A program made the position numbers and the translations under genes. From the NCBI GenBank assembly GCA_038277395.1, contig CM076189.1, positions 209,848,011 through 209,912,010 of the forward strand: DNA of 64,000 bases, read 5' to 3'. The DNA comes from Dryocosmus kuriphilus (Eukaryota; Arthropoda; Insecta; Hymenoptera; Cynipidae). The notes beneath the pieces are model-generated. The model had not been told where the DNA came from, did not search any database, and worked only from the letters and a program-made list of their open reading frames with translations. Of the stretch, positions 1 to 11,599 are shown in pieces. The stretch's first letter is position 1; every line of letters starts with the position of its first letter.

Positions 1-1
1 A

Positions 2-758
2 AGAATTTTAAGAGCTGTAAATTACCACTCCTACCATATTACTCTAACGCAGGCTTTAAAGCCAAATAATATTTTAGCCCGCGTTAATTTTTGTCAATGG
101 GCTTTGCAGATGATACAAAATGATCCTCGTTTCTTTCGATACGTACTTTTCTCTGATGAAGCAAAATTCTACAGCGACGGACAGCTTAATAGATATAATT
201 GTCATTATTGGTAAGAAGAAAATCCCCACTGGTACAGACCTATGGATCATCAACGTCGATGGAGTTTTATGGTATGGTGCGGAATAATAAATGGCTATGT
301 AATTGGACCCTATTTTTTTGACGCAAACGTTGACAGACATACCTACTTAGAGTTTATAAGAGACTACTTACCTGGACTACTAGAGAACGTTGACTTAGCA
401 AGAAGGATCAGAATGTGGCTTCAACAAGATTGTGCTCCGCCACACTTTGCACGCATCGTTCGTGAGTTTTTGAATAACAATTACAATGATAGGTGGGTCA
501 GCCGGAGAGGTTCAGTTGAATGGCCCCCTTGCTCACCAGACCTTACATCACCTGATTTTTTTTTGTGGGGATATCTTAAAAATGTTGTTTTTGCTCAACG
601 GTTTACGACGAGAGAAGATCTGATAGAACGAATTCGAACAGCTTGTGCAGCCATTTCCGAGAGAAACTTTGCTTAGAACTGTGGGCAATTTTGAAAGACG
701 TTTACGTTTATGTCTTGAAGCCAACGGAGAAAATTTCGAACAGTTACTCCGTGGGTAA
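2..758 (+). pseudogene. Tc1/mariner-like DDE transposase, 5'-truncated, broken
   Basis: This is the C-terminal part of a DDE/D transposase of a Tc1/mariner-like type common in insect genomes. Reading from base 2, the first catalytic region is FSDEAKF. A TAA stop at 212-214 sits where the family reads on into EENPHW. An open stretch follows at 242-676 with VWCGI, the second acidic region QQDCAPPHF, and SPDLTSPDFFLWG around the last catalytic Asp. The frame is then lost near 665: the tail resumes at 666 in another frame (RTVGNFERRLRLCLEANGEN) and stops at 756-758. The window edge cuts the 5' part. One nonsense change and one frameshift make it a dead copy. Confidence 0.85.
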
Positions 759-774
759 TTGAAACAATAACAGT

Positions 775-957
775 CATTGTGCGAGGCAAGGGGACTCACG
801 TGAGAGACAAGGGGTAAACAAGCACCCCAAACGTGAGAGCCAAGGGGACTCACGGTAAACAAGCACCACATACGTGAGAGGCAAGGGGACTCACGATAAA
901 CAAGCACCCCAAACGTGAGAGGCAAGGGGACTCACGGTAAATAAGCACCCCAAAGGA
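775..957. repeat. Minisatellite, unit about 41 bp, about 4 copies
   Basis: About four head-to-tail copies of a GC-richer unit containing GTGAGAGGCAAGGGGACTCACG followed by GTAAACAAGCACCCC (motifs given in two adjoining pieces). Each unit carries CGTGAG and CTCACG as a small inverted pair, so single strands could form serial hairpins. It lies just 3' of the transposase remnant and may be that element's subterminal repeat; this is inference. Confidence 0.75.
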
Positions 958-989
958 AACAGAACTTACTACGTCCACGTCGTTGTTTC

Positions 990-1527
990 CGGGTAACGCT
1001 AAAAGTAAGGTTCTAAGAGCTTTTTAAACAGTTGCCCTTCATTTGACTTCTCTTCACAAGACTTTTTTGACTTTTAACCTTTAAATGGCCTTGACAATTT
1101 ACCTGCAGGTCAAGATGGTCAAGGTGGTCCACACTTTTACATTCTATCGACTTGCTAAAAGCATCTTGAACGTTTGCTATTCTCAGAAAACCAATTAATT
1201 TAAAAAAAGAGCATGTGACCGTTTTTAGAAACTTTACCTTGATATTTGACCTTTCTAATATCACAAAAGCAAATTTCTCATAAGACATTTTTGACGTAAA
1301 ATTTTCCGCTCTTTTCAAATCCGGAGTCAAAAATAGGGGTTTCCATTTAAAAAAGTCATCTTGACCCTCAAATGACCTTCAAAATTGACCTCGAGGTCAA
1401 AATTAATAGTACCTTTAAATGACCCCCTATGTACTGTACAGTTTTTGTCTGAATCATTTTTTTATAGATGGAGTATTTTAAGAGATATTTGCATCCATAA
1501 ATTAAAATGGGACACCGTGTATATAGC
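990..1527. repeat. Interspersed repeat rich in TGACCTT/AAGGTCA
   Basis: No gene is supported. The stretch is filled with AAGGTCA-like half-sites in both orientations, for example CCTGCAGGTCAAGATGG near 1102 and GACCTCGAGGTCAAAATTAA near 1388. It ends in GGGACACCGTGTATATA near 1510-1526, a terminus-like sequence seen on several arthropod repeats. The minus-strand reading frame across it has no recognisable domain. Confidence 0.45.
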
Positions 1528-2211
1528 CTGGTTGACAGAGCTATTAAATTATCCGATCCAAGATTCAGACAATCTAATTTATCAATTTTTTACTGATATT
1601 ATAAAAATGAACAACTATCCAACGAGATTCATTTATAAATTCATTAACAAGAGGTAAAAAAAAATTAATAACAACTCACAGGTTTCTTTAGATAATCCTC
1701 AATCTATTGATTATAACAAGATTGTTGTTTTAACTTTTGCTAAAGAAATCTCTAGATTTTTAAAAAACTTTTTTGATAAATTTAATATTAGAATTGTTTT
1801 TACGTATCAAACATATACCTTTAAATGTTTTTGTAATAACAAGAACATCACTCCTTTTGACTTTAAAACACAGTCATGTCATATACTCTATTCCATGTGA
1901 ATGTGGTTCAGTATATATTGGTCAGACAAAATGTTTTATAAAAAATAGAAATAAAGAACACAAAAATGATTGCAAAAGCGATGCAAGAGGTACTGAATTA
2001 TTTATGCACTCTCAAAAAGAAGATCATAATTTTATTTTTAATAAAACTAAGATTTTCAGCTACGAATGTAAATAACAAAAGAAGAATTATCAAAGAGAGG
2101 TTTTTCACTGTTAAGAATACAAACACAGTAAACAAAAGGTCTGCACTTGAGTTCCTTAGTAAAATCTACCATAGTATTATTTTATCTACTTATAGCTTCC
2201 AAAAATTGTAA
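1528..2211 (+). pseudogene. Penelope-like retroelement C-terminus with GIY-YIG endonuclease, frameshifted
   Basis: This is the 3' coding end of a Penelope-like element (PLE), a reverse transcriptase joined to a GIY-YIG endonuclease. In order: a thumb-like segment (NYPTRFIYKFINKR, ending at a stop at 1655-1657); a linker in another frame with KIVVLTFAKEISRFLKNFF near 1720; the endonuclease core IPCECGSVYIGQTK near 1893-1935, with Cys-x-Cys and YIG; then EHKNDC. After a further frame change the tail ISRFL-like region gives way to NKRSALEFLSKIYHSII and stops at 2209-2211. At least two frame changes mean it is not functional. The polymerase palm is absent. Confidence 0.8.
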
Positions 2212-2317
2212 ACTACCAATACTGCTATATTAAATATTTGGCGCGACTCCACCATCTTGTCATATAGGCTAGATACCTTCGCGTGTGATATTGATATCAT
2301 ACTAGCTTCTTCTCAGG

Positions 2318-3193
2318 TATCCGCGGTGCCCGCAATGGGCACGAACTACAGAAGCGCTGCAATCGCAACCATCTGATTGGTCTGATTGCGTCACGTGGTC
2401 TGAAAGCAGGCTCTTTTTTTAATGTTTACAAGTAGACTCGTAATTCATAACGTTTAATATTAATAAAAAGCGATGTTCCGCTTAAAAGCAGCGTGAAATA
2501 TATTGTTTAAATGTTGAATTATAATAACGGTCAGTATTCAGATATATATGCATTGGTAGAGTAGCAAAAAAGGAATATTGTGAAGATGCTTATAGGTTAG
2601 GTTCTTGTGTCACACTTGAAAGAGAAAAAAATATTATTGTTTTGCCATTAATTATTAATCCTAATCTTGTAAATTGTTTGTATAAAACGAGTGAAATAGT
2701 TTTTTTTATTGTTGTAATCAATTTAGAAAAATAGGGAAGCAGTTTTCATAGCATATATGTGAAGTGTGGATCGAGCTTGTTGATTGTGAAACAAAAAAAA
2801 GATATTTCCATATGATTTTACAAATAATTTGCCATTTTTGAAACAACTTACAACATTATTAATAATAATTGTGGACAGGATATTAATAATGATCTAATTA
2901 TCATTTTTTAACGTATGACACAACAAATGAACCTATAAGTATCGTGCACAATTTATTTTATTGCTGCTCTGCATATGAATATTACAACATGAATACTTAC
3001 CGCTATTATAATACAACACTCAAACAATATATTATACTTGGCGTTTACGCTGGTCACCACTTTTTTATAAAAATTAAACGTAAAATTAGGGTAATCCGAC
3101 TGTATTTTACATGATAAACAAACATGACGAGCCTGCACATAGAGCTTTGATAAGTGTCCACCAGGCTTCGCATTTTCGTGCCCACCGCGAATA
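2318..3193. mobile_element. Non-autonomous TIR element, copy 1 (about 876 bp)
   Basis: A second copy lies at 37824-38690, collinear over nearly the whole length (shared text includes GCGCTGCAATCGCAACCA, GTTTACAAGTAGACTCGTAA and GCAAAAAAGGAAT). The right end reads TTCGTGCCCACCGCGAATA; the left end is its inverted match with an 8-nt insertion (TATCCGCGGTG, then GGGCACGAA). No transposase frame is seen. Flanks do not show a clear target duplication here. Confidence 0.75.
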
Positions 3194-4566
3194 GCGGTTA
3201 AAGTTACGTGTTGAAATAACACAATGTTTGTTAATTTAATTAATAAAATGTTATCGCTAACCTTGGGGAAAAAGATTTTTTTCTAAATACAAAATTTTCT
3301 ACACTTGTTTCTAATTATTATTCTACCTTGTAAACACCTAACTAGTAAGTTACAGGTTATGTAATAAATTTTCGAATATTTTATGTCAATTTTAATATTT
3401 AATACAAAAACGTCGTTGTCTTCCTTAATTGTAAGTGGAGAGGATAATGTTTAACCTGAAGAGGCTACACTTCGTGGAGCGAAAGCTTGTTTGAAATAAA
3501 CAATGAAGGATCAGCAAAATATACTCATTATTAATATTATGAATATTTAGTGGCTTATAGATTGTTTTAAAATTTTTTAAGTATTATAAGCTCCGAGGAT
3601 AAGGTAAAAATATATTAATAATTCAGTAATTATGCATATTAGAGGCGATTCGCTAATTATCCAATGCCCATTCTGTCCTATTAATAATTGAATGATTTTA
3701 ATATTAAGATATTCAATTCTTCATAAACAGCAAAAATGTAAATTGAATTGCTGGGATAATGAAAGGGTGAATTAATTATTGGCACTCAGTGAGAATTTAA
3801 CATGAATTATTCACTCTTGTTTTATGCCTCGAGAATTAAATATGAAATGCGTACTTATTTACTTAGTTTTGATGGCTTGAGGAAACTTATATTATTTGGT
3901 TCAGAGAGGTATTTACCAATTTCTAAAATGATTCTCAGTAATTATTGTATATTCAGAAAAGTTTAATCAATAATTTAAACACATGGAAAAAAATATATAG
4001 TTCAAACAAAGAAATACTGAAAAATGAAAAATGAAATCAACAAAACTAAAATGTATTTGAAAAAAGTTATTATTTTTTTTGAAGCAGCCAACTGTATCGC
4101 AGTCATGGATTTTCATATTTTTGAATTAGCTATGTGACTTCGTGGGTTCCAAATGTCTTATAAAATTAAAACATCACGTGGAATTTTTTGGTTAGTAAGG
4201 AATACGAAGAAATTATATAAGCGCCAAATGCAAATTGTGGAAAAATATAAAATTCAAAAATAAGTTCTTTGTCAATATTATTTCTATTTAATGAGCGATA
4301 TACTCAGACTTCCAACATTTTCATTTCAGTTATATAATATCTTTGTTTTCACGACTTAAAAATGTGAATCATTAATAATAATAGTAAAAATAAATCATAA
4401 CGTAAATCCCTATTTTAAGATTTGGCCAATATCACTGGTTCACTTCCACCGATACTTGTGGCCAGATCAAGGATAAATATCGTTGGTACAGCTATACATT
4501 TTTTCCGTCATTAATATGAAATTAATTAATTCCAATTAATAATGAAACATTTAAAACAAAATTATT
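3194..4566. other. AT-rich stretch; interspersed repeat at about 3980-4330
   Basis: No gene is seen. The segment near 4100-4200 (GTGGAATTTTTTGGTTAGTAA and the preceding CATATTTTTGAATTAGCTAT) recurs at about 33290-33390, so a low-copy interspersed repeat is present. A sequence like GGCCAGATCAAGGATAAATA near 4460 recurs in altered form near 9680. Confidence 0.5.
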
Positions 4567-4584
4567 TAAAATTATTTTACTTGC

Positions 4585-4695
4585 CTTTCACATATAATAT
4601 GGTTGACTTGGAATATTCAGTACCAACGGAGTTATTTGCTACGCACTCGTACTTTCCTTGGTCCTCGATGTCGGATTCAGTGATTTGCAGAGCTC
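4585..4695 (-). CDS. Lar: Lar-type receptor tyrosine phosphatase, one immunoglobulin-domain exon
   Basis: This internal exon encodes the C-terminal half of an I-set immunoglobulin domain. The visible residues are GALQITESDIEDQGKYECVA, then NNSVGTEYSKSTILYVK. Diagnostic features are DxGxYxC with the second disulfide Cys, the LQI strand, and the NSxGTEYSK...LYVK ending that is characteristic of the second Ig domain of Lar (type IIa RPTP, neuronal cell surface, axon guidance). The acceptor is a pyrimidine tract plus TTTTAG at 4700-4696, giving a phase-1 start. The exon ends in phase 1 if the donor is the GC-type AAAG|GCAAGT (exon end 4585). The GT four bases on (4581-ending exon) would break the expected phase. 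Neighbouring exons were not found, so the introns must be large. A recent pseudo-exon cannot be excluded, but splice signals and reading frame are clean. Confidence 0.75.
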
Positions 4696-4739
4696 CTAAA
4701 ACAGCCAAAAAAAGTCATGAATAAATGCATTGATGTAAA

Positions 4740-6720
4740 TTATTCAAAACAGACAATCTATATAATTACAATTATACATAATTAATTACAATTTATACGA
4801 ATTATAATACAATTACATTAAGAGATGAAAGATATTCTAGAAAAATGATAATAGAAGCCAAATTTTATATCGATTTTTCAAATTACCAAGTCACTTTTCA
4901 CTTTGTAAAGTTAACTGTACCAAAATCATCAAAAAACCAATAGGTATATCCAAAGATATTATAGTATATCGCTTGAAGCATTTTTTATTTCAAGGGTGAT
5001 TTTCATCAACATAGAGTGTCCACTGTCCACTCAAGACTCAGAAAAATTTCTGGTCATTTCCAGACTTTCAAAATTGTTTATCGATTTAAAAATTTGTTAA
5101 ATTCAAACTTTCATAACTAAATCATTTAATTTTGATTTCTCAATCAAACAGTGTTGAATTTTTGAATTTAAAGATTGGCCTAATTTAAGCGCTTTCTAAC
5201 TTAAATTTTTTCTTCTCATTTCAAATAAAATTGTTTAATTTTTAAAGAATAATTTCAAAATTATTCCATTTCATACGCTACTAATTTTAAAATTATCAGA
5301 CTTTAAGAATTTCATCTGCAATTATTCGATTTTGATCGTTCTGAAAAAAGAATAATTTAAGTATTAAAAGGCTTTCATTTTTAATTATACAACATTGAAC
5401 GATTTAAAGAAATAAAATTTTGTTCAATGCTTCAAATATAAAATTATTCAACACCTTCAATTCAAAGCTCTTCTATTTCAAATACTTTTTTCTAAATATT
5501 CAAAATTGAAGACTGCAAAACTTAAAATTGCGCAACTATATGGCTGCCAATTTAAAATAAATTTGAAGAATTTAAAGCGTTCAATTTTAAAATCTTGAAA
5601 CTCAAATATTATCCAGTATTGAAGGCTTCAAACCATACCTACTCTAAAGACTTTTCATTTGAAACTGTCCAACTTGTAATATTTGAATTTGAAATGATTG
5701 AAATTACAAGGATTTCAATCAAGAAAATGTAAAGCTATACGGCCTTCGAGTTGAAATAAATTTGCTAAATATAGAACAGTTTGATTCTCAATTGTTAAAT
5801 TTAAAACACTAGCTATAGAAAATAATAGAAAATAATTTTGAACATTATGAATTTTAAAATTCTTTCAAAATAATTATACATTTTGAGAAAATTTAATATG
5901 AAAACAAATAATTTTGTGTATTTCAATTTAAAAGTATTAAATTTTAAATGCTTTTAATTCATACCGATTCATACCATAATTTGAAATGTAAACTAAAAAT
6001 GTCTTTTAAAAAAAACGACCAAAAGCGAAACGTGACATTATGCTTGCAGGATTTAGTTAATTATTAAAAACTGTAGATTTGAAAGTTTTTAACGTTCGAA
6101 ATTAAAAAATTAAAACTAAAACTGTAAAATTGAAGCTTTGAAAATTACAGAATTTTACAATTAGTTTTAAAAATTGAACAATTTAATATTAGAAGTGCTA
6201 AAAATTGCAAAATACTGACTGAAATCGTAATTTTTAACAATTTCAAAAAGACTTCGTTCAATTTCACACTGTTTCATATGATATCAAGCGACATGTTGAA
6301 AGTGATATCAATTACTTCAAAAAGTGTACTTTTATATATGGATATGTCTGTCTACTAAAACTAAGAATAAAAAAAATCCCTGCCAGAAATTAAATTCACT
6401 GTCACTTCCCGGTCTCAAAAAATTCCTAGCCATTTCCCGCTTTCCTGATCCAGCCCTCGTCCTCTAATAAACGAAAATTTTCTTAAATCTCATATGTTTC
6501 TTTAAGTCACTCAACAGCTTTATGGGACTAGTTGCACGTGTAAAATTAGCTGCATGTTTAAAATCACATGAAAACAACATAAATTTTATTGCCCTTATTA
6601 GGGGCAGTTTTTCACATTAGTAAAGATAACAAGAAAACATCTTGCCTATGAATGAGCAGGATCTCGAAAATGTAGCTAAATATTAGGGAAGAATTCACCC
6701 CCCGAGAACCCTTGCAGCTA
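4740..6720. other. Gene-free AT-rich sequence with TTCAAATTT-type words
   Basis: No open frame with recognisable content. From about 5090 to 6260 the sequence is a mosaic of short words such as TTCAAATTTA, AATTTGAA and TTAAAATT in both orientations, suggesting an old diverged simple repeat. Part of the stretch is probably Lar intron by position. Confidence 0.6.
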
Positions 6721-6748
6721 TTTTAAAATGTGCACTCACAGTATCGTA

Positions 6749-7993
6749 CGAGGTACGTCCAGAAAGTAAGTGTGCTGGTACTCTAACAGCTGTAGGGAAT
6801 ACTTTTTCGACATGTTGGCAACACTGCCGCGCAGCCTGACCCCTCCCCTTCAAAACGAGACCAATCCGAGGTTAGTGTGTTGAAAACTCTTGACGCAGTA
6901 GCATCTCTCGCTACCTCGTTGTGAAGGCAAAAGCTCCAGTTGAGATTTATAATGAGGTGAAAACTGTTTACGGTAATGGAGCTATGAATCGTACGAGAGT
7001 GTACAAGTGGTGTCGCGAATTTAAAAATGGCCGCACTTCCGTGTATGACAATCAGAGGAGCGGAAGACCTTCAATTGTGACTGACGAACTTGTGGAAAAA
7101 ATCGAGATTGCGGTCCGTGACGATCGCAGATTGACGTTAGATGATCTTTCTGCGATGTTTCCGCAAATCTCCAGATCCCTGTTACACGAAACAATCACAG
7201 AAACTCTCGGATATCGGAAATTGTCTGCGAGGTGGGTCCCAAAACAGCTGACAGAACAGCACAAGTTGAATCGAGTGCAGAGCTTCAAAGAGTTTTTGGA
7301 GCGCTACGAACGCGAAGGCCATGATTTTCTCTACTCTATTGTTACTGAAGACGAAACATGGGTTGCCCACTACACGCCTGAAACTAAGAGGCAGTCTCAA
7401 CAATGGCGCCACACCTTGTCAACTTCCGCCAAGAAATTCAAAACCACGATTTCAGCCAAAAAAATCATGGCATCCGTGTTTTGGGACCATAAAGGCATAC
7501 TTTTGATTGAATATCTGCCTCACGGGGAGACCATCAACGCGGCAAGTACTGTGAGAGGCTGAAAAAATTGAAAAGGGCGATTCAGAATTAAAGGAGGGGC
7601 ATGCTGACGAAGGGAGTCTGCCTGCTGCATGACAATGTCAAATCTCACGCGGCCAACGCCACGAAGCAACTCCTGGACTCTTTTGGATGGGACGTTTTGA
7701 ACCACCCCCCGAATTCCCCTGACCTGCCCCTTCAGATATCCATCTCTTCACTTCCCTGAAGGTGCACATGGGTGGAAACAAGTTTTCAACGGACGAGGAG
7801 GTGAAGAGGGAGGTGGAAAAGTGGGCGAAAGAGCTGGCGGGAGACTTCTTCGAGGCAGGCATAAAAAAATTGATCCCGCGGCTCAACACTTGCATCGAGA
7901 GGGTGTCACTAACTTACAACTATGTTTTTGTTTTAATAAATTTTGTTTGAAGCCTACATAAATTGAGTACACTTACTTTCTGGACGTGCCTCG
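6749..7993 (+). mobile_element. Mariner element 1 (1245 bp), TA target site
   Basis: Terminal inverted repeats are CGAGGTACGTCCAGAAAGTA at the left and, inverted, CGAGGCACGTCCAGAAAGTA at the right, flanked by TA dinucleotides at 6747-6748 and 7994-7995 as expected for mariner. A second, shorter copy with the same ends lies at 24585-25540. Compared with that copy, element 1 has lost about 60 nt around the start codon between short CTCGC-type matches. Confidence 0.92.
6921..7915 (+). pseudogene. Mariner transposase, frameshifted
   Basis: Open from 6921 to 7562, then broken. The N-terminal helix-turn-helix part (PVEIYNEVKTVYGNGAMNR) is followed by the first catalytic motif VTEDETWVAHYTPETK near 7340 and by IMASVFWDHKGILLIEYLPH. 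A one-base loss near 7540 ends the frame. The second motif, VCLLHDN, survives in another frame near 7618, and PNSPDL near 7712 is followed by a further one-base loss. The C-terminal part (VHMGGNKFSTDEEVKREVEK) is intact near 7763 but the last residues are altered. The usual ATG and the first residues are deleted. It is a dead copy of a roughly 345-residue enzyme. Confidence 0.9.
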
Positions 7994-8239
7994 TATTAAG
8001 AATTCTACGTATACCAGAGAAGTAGTTGGCTTGATTCTAGTGATCAGTGTGAATAACACATGATCAAAATCGAACAGAAATTCAAGTATGAAGAACTCAA
8101 CCAAGGGGGTGGCAAATAAGAGGTCAAAATTGTCATTTTTCAAGCGTAATGAGTATAGTTATTGTGTTGGGTGAAATTGCGTGTTTTATCGAAAAATCGT
8201 TGTAAGGGGTGCTTGAGAGGGAGTTAAAATACCCATGCT

Positions 8240-8820
8240 AGTTGCAAGTTATGCTATGTCGACGGCCGTATGTTTGTTTTAGTCGTAGGGCCGAACGAAG
8301 TTCGGTGAAAAGGGAGGTGTAAGGCGGGGGTGAATTTATACCAGGGACTGACGTCGGTGAAGATAATCACACGCCTTGCAACAACCAGTTCATCATGGTA
8401 TCGTGCAAGGGTTGTTCCATCGTGGAAACCCGGCACGAATATCAAACCACCCTTACGCGCGGTCCTTCCACGCCCTTCCTGAGTAAAACTCTATTAGCAC
8501 CAAAGGAGAAATAACAAAGAAAAAAGAAGAAGGAAAAAACCCCGATCCTGGTCGCCTTTTCACTCCGGAGGGCGTGTATTATACAGAATACAGATGTTGA
8601 CCTGGACAAGCCTGTCACGACTCTTGAATGCATTTCCATATTATCTGGAGGCAAGGCACTTTCTTAAAAGGGTTGATCCTCCGATCACTGGGTGTCAAAG
8701 CGCCAGGGGAATGTCATAACTCAACTTGGCACGCAACGCTAATTCTACCTTCAGATTTGACATTCGATCCGCCTGAAATTCTTGCGATGATAGCGCTCGT
8801 TAATTGTAAGTAGACTGTAG
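8240..8820. other. GC-normal unique island, no gene recognised
   Basis: This block has near-balanced base composition within AT-rich DNA and no match elsewhere in the window. Both strands were read; short frames (60-70 codons) carry no recognisable domain. It may be old, slowly evolving intronic sequence. Confidence 0.4.
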
Positions 8821-11031
8821 ATTGTATACTCCTATAGGGCCAAGAAAATAATAACCACTTTCACCTGGATATGATTTACTGACGATACTATTGTTGAAAG
8901 AGTAAACAGAGAAAGTTAGAGTCATTTTCTCGGAAAAAGATATGAATTTTTATAAAATTATATAAAGATAAACATTTTTTAAACATTTGTTTCCAATGGA
9001 AAACTCGCTTTTTTGAACGTTCAAATTTTCGAAAAATGTAAAAGCGAATTTTTCATTGAAAACAACTGTTAAGAAGGTTTATACTCGTATTTACATAATT
9101 TTATAGAATTCTACCACAGAATTGAATAAATACACATTTCAGTAAACAAAAAGCAAAAACGTTCCAAAAACAACCGCAAACGGAAATCATTTGACATACG
9201 TGAAAATAGTGCTTAAGTCAGATAAGTATTAAAGATGATTGTAAAATTTAGGAAAATGGACACATTGTTAAATAGAATAAACAATTTTTAAAGAGAAATC
9301 TAAGTGCAATCTGGAAAAAATATTGTAATTTGTAACATTTTTTTTACATTAGCTATTTGAGATTTTCCTTCGTTTTCGAAAAAAATCGCAATTTTGATTC
9401 AATTTTTATCATTGATGGCTTATTTTGTACTTTAAAATATTATCTGCAATTTTTTTTGGATACACTTTGTTAAAAATAAGCTAGAAACTAACTAAAAAGA
9501 AAGAAGGACAGATATTATGTATTTAGTTAATTAAAAATTTATTTCATGCATATTATTTTGATACTTTTTTTGCGCTTTTCTATACTATACAACATACAGC
9601 ATATAAATAAAACGCTGCAAATACTTGTTTTAAAGATTCTGCTAATATCGTCAGTTTTTTTCTAACCATATCTGTTGCCAGATCGAACATAAATATCGCT
9701 TGTTCAGCTAGCAATAAATTTGTCTTCGTGAAATAAGAAAATGAGAATAATTTACATATAAAATCAATTCTACCTTCTTTTTCTTTTTACTCTCTAAACA
9801 GAGAATTTTGTATCCACATTTTAAGAAGATATTGCGAAAATATGTAACTTTCACAACTTTCTTAAATTATGAAAAACTCTCAAAACAAAGGACTTTTTAA
9901 AATGTTCTTGGGCTCATTAAAAAAAAACTTGTTAACACTTAATAAAAAAAAATGTTGCTAATTTTTTCGTAAAATTTTCTTCTCGATTGTTTCCGTTATA
10001 AAATAGTGGATTGCTGTTTTGTTTTTTCGAATTTCGTGGTATTTACGTGAGTACATATATTAAAGGTATTATTTTTATCTCGACACAAGTAAGAAAAATA
10101 CGTAAACGAAGTATGTTTTTTTTTGTGAAGGTGACGTAGCTCATTTTTAACCTTAACAGTATTGCCTTCTTATTGTTTTAATAAAGCTGGATATGTTAAA
10201 TAATCGCATTCTTTTGTTAAACTTTTCTATTTCTTTTCTATAAACGTTTCTATAAAATTCTCCTTTGCACCGCAGGCATGACTTAAGCGTCTTCTGTGTC
10301 TGTTTTCAGCTGCTTAAGTAGTCCTTTATGTACCAGTGGTGGAAGCAGTACAATAATAGCTTCATTGTTGTACTAGGACAATAATGAGAACTCGCGCATG
10401 CGCAGTTGCTTTCTCCTCGTAGACATTGCTGTCCTCCGTACCATTGGAGCATTGAAGCAATACGTATTGTACGTGATAAACTTACAGACAAAGAGGGTGG
10501 TATGAGTAGATAGGGGGGGAGAGAGAGTTAAATTTTTGAAATTTTTGAAATTTTTTTTTGAACATTTTTGTAATTTTTGAAATTTAAAAAATTTGTGAGA
10601 ATATCTGGAAAATGTTGAAAATTTTTTGAAACTGTAGCGGACTAGGAAGTATCAAACGGCTTATTAAAAATATTGTTAACCGTCCCTAAAAGTGAATTGT
10701 ACCGATTCGACCCGCCACTTCAATCCTCCCCTGCGATACATGATAATCGGGGGCACGAAAATTGCTCCGTGGTACACAGTGTACTAATAATTAATATCTA
10801 TACATCCCTAAATAAATTAATATATTTATATTAATCAATTAGCAGTATTCCAATATCGAATTAGTAAGCACTTTAACTAAATGAATTAGTAATTTTCTAC
10901 TACTGTTTAGTAGCTCCCTTTTCTCTAATTAGATCAGCAGAATTTTACTAGTAATTAGTTAAATTTCACTAATTTAGATTTATAGAGAAATATAAAAAAT
11001 CGATATAATAATAATAAATAAGTATCTAATA
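8821..11031. other. Gene-free AT-rich stretch
   Basis: No gene is supported. A GC-normal block at 10270-10510 shows no coding features. The segment at about 10750-10990 (AATTAGTTAAATTTCACTAATTTAG-type words) recurs near 29740-29885, so it is an interspersed AT-rich repeat. Confidence 0.5.
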
Positions 11032-11599
11032 CAGGGTTGCTACAAAATCCCAATTAAAAAATTCCCTAACATCCCCTGAGTTTTCTCTTACCAATTTTTC
11101 ATTACTTCTGACCGTTATGCATTTTCCTTTTAGGTATAAAAACAACCTTGCACTTAGGATATCAATCATTTTGATAAAAAAAAATGTTCATTTCTAAATT
11201 TTTCTCATACAATTTAAAAAATGATCGTAATTTTCCCATAAGAAAGTATGCTTTTTCCCATACTTTTGAATATCCCATACAGGTACGGAGATTTTCCGTT
11301 GGTCACTTGAAGATTTTCCACACACTTGCGATAATCCCACATGCTGGTATGGTAAAACTTCAAACCGTTGGTGCGCATATGAGTTAAGCGTACGTGCGCT
11401 GCTGTCAGTATAGACTTTTCGTCAAAAAGAAGAAGAAAACTGCGTGTATGGTAAAATTAGCTACACGCAATAAAGAATTCTGTGTTTATTTTATTCAGGA
11501 AATAATCAACGTTTTCTTATTTTTCCATATCTGTAGGAAATATTAATATATATAAAAAATAAGTAAAAAATAAAATCATATCAAAAAGAAAATCAAAAT

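Noticed and set aside
4542..4724. Plus-strand 60-codon frame over the Lar exon
   Set aside because: Antisense shadow; the minus strand gives a textbook immunoglobulin strand pattern with splice sites.
7052..7412. Minus-strand frames over mariner element 1
   Set aside because: Antisense shadows of the transposase reading frame.
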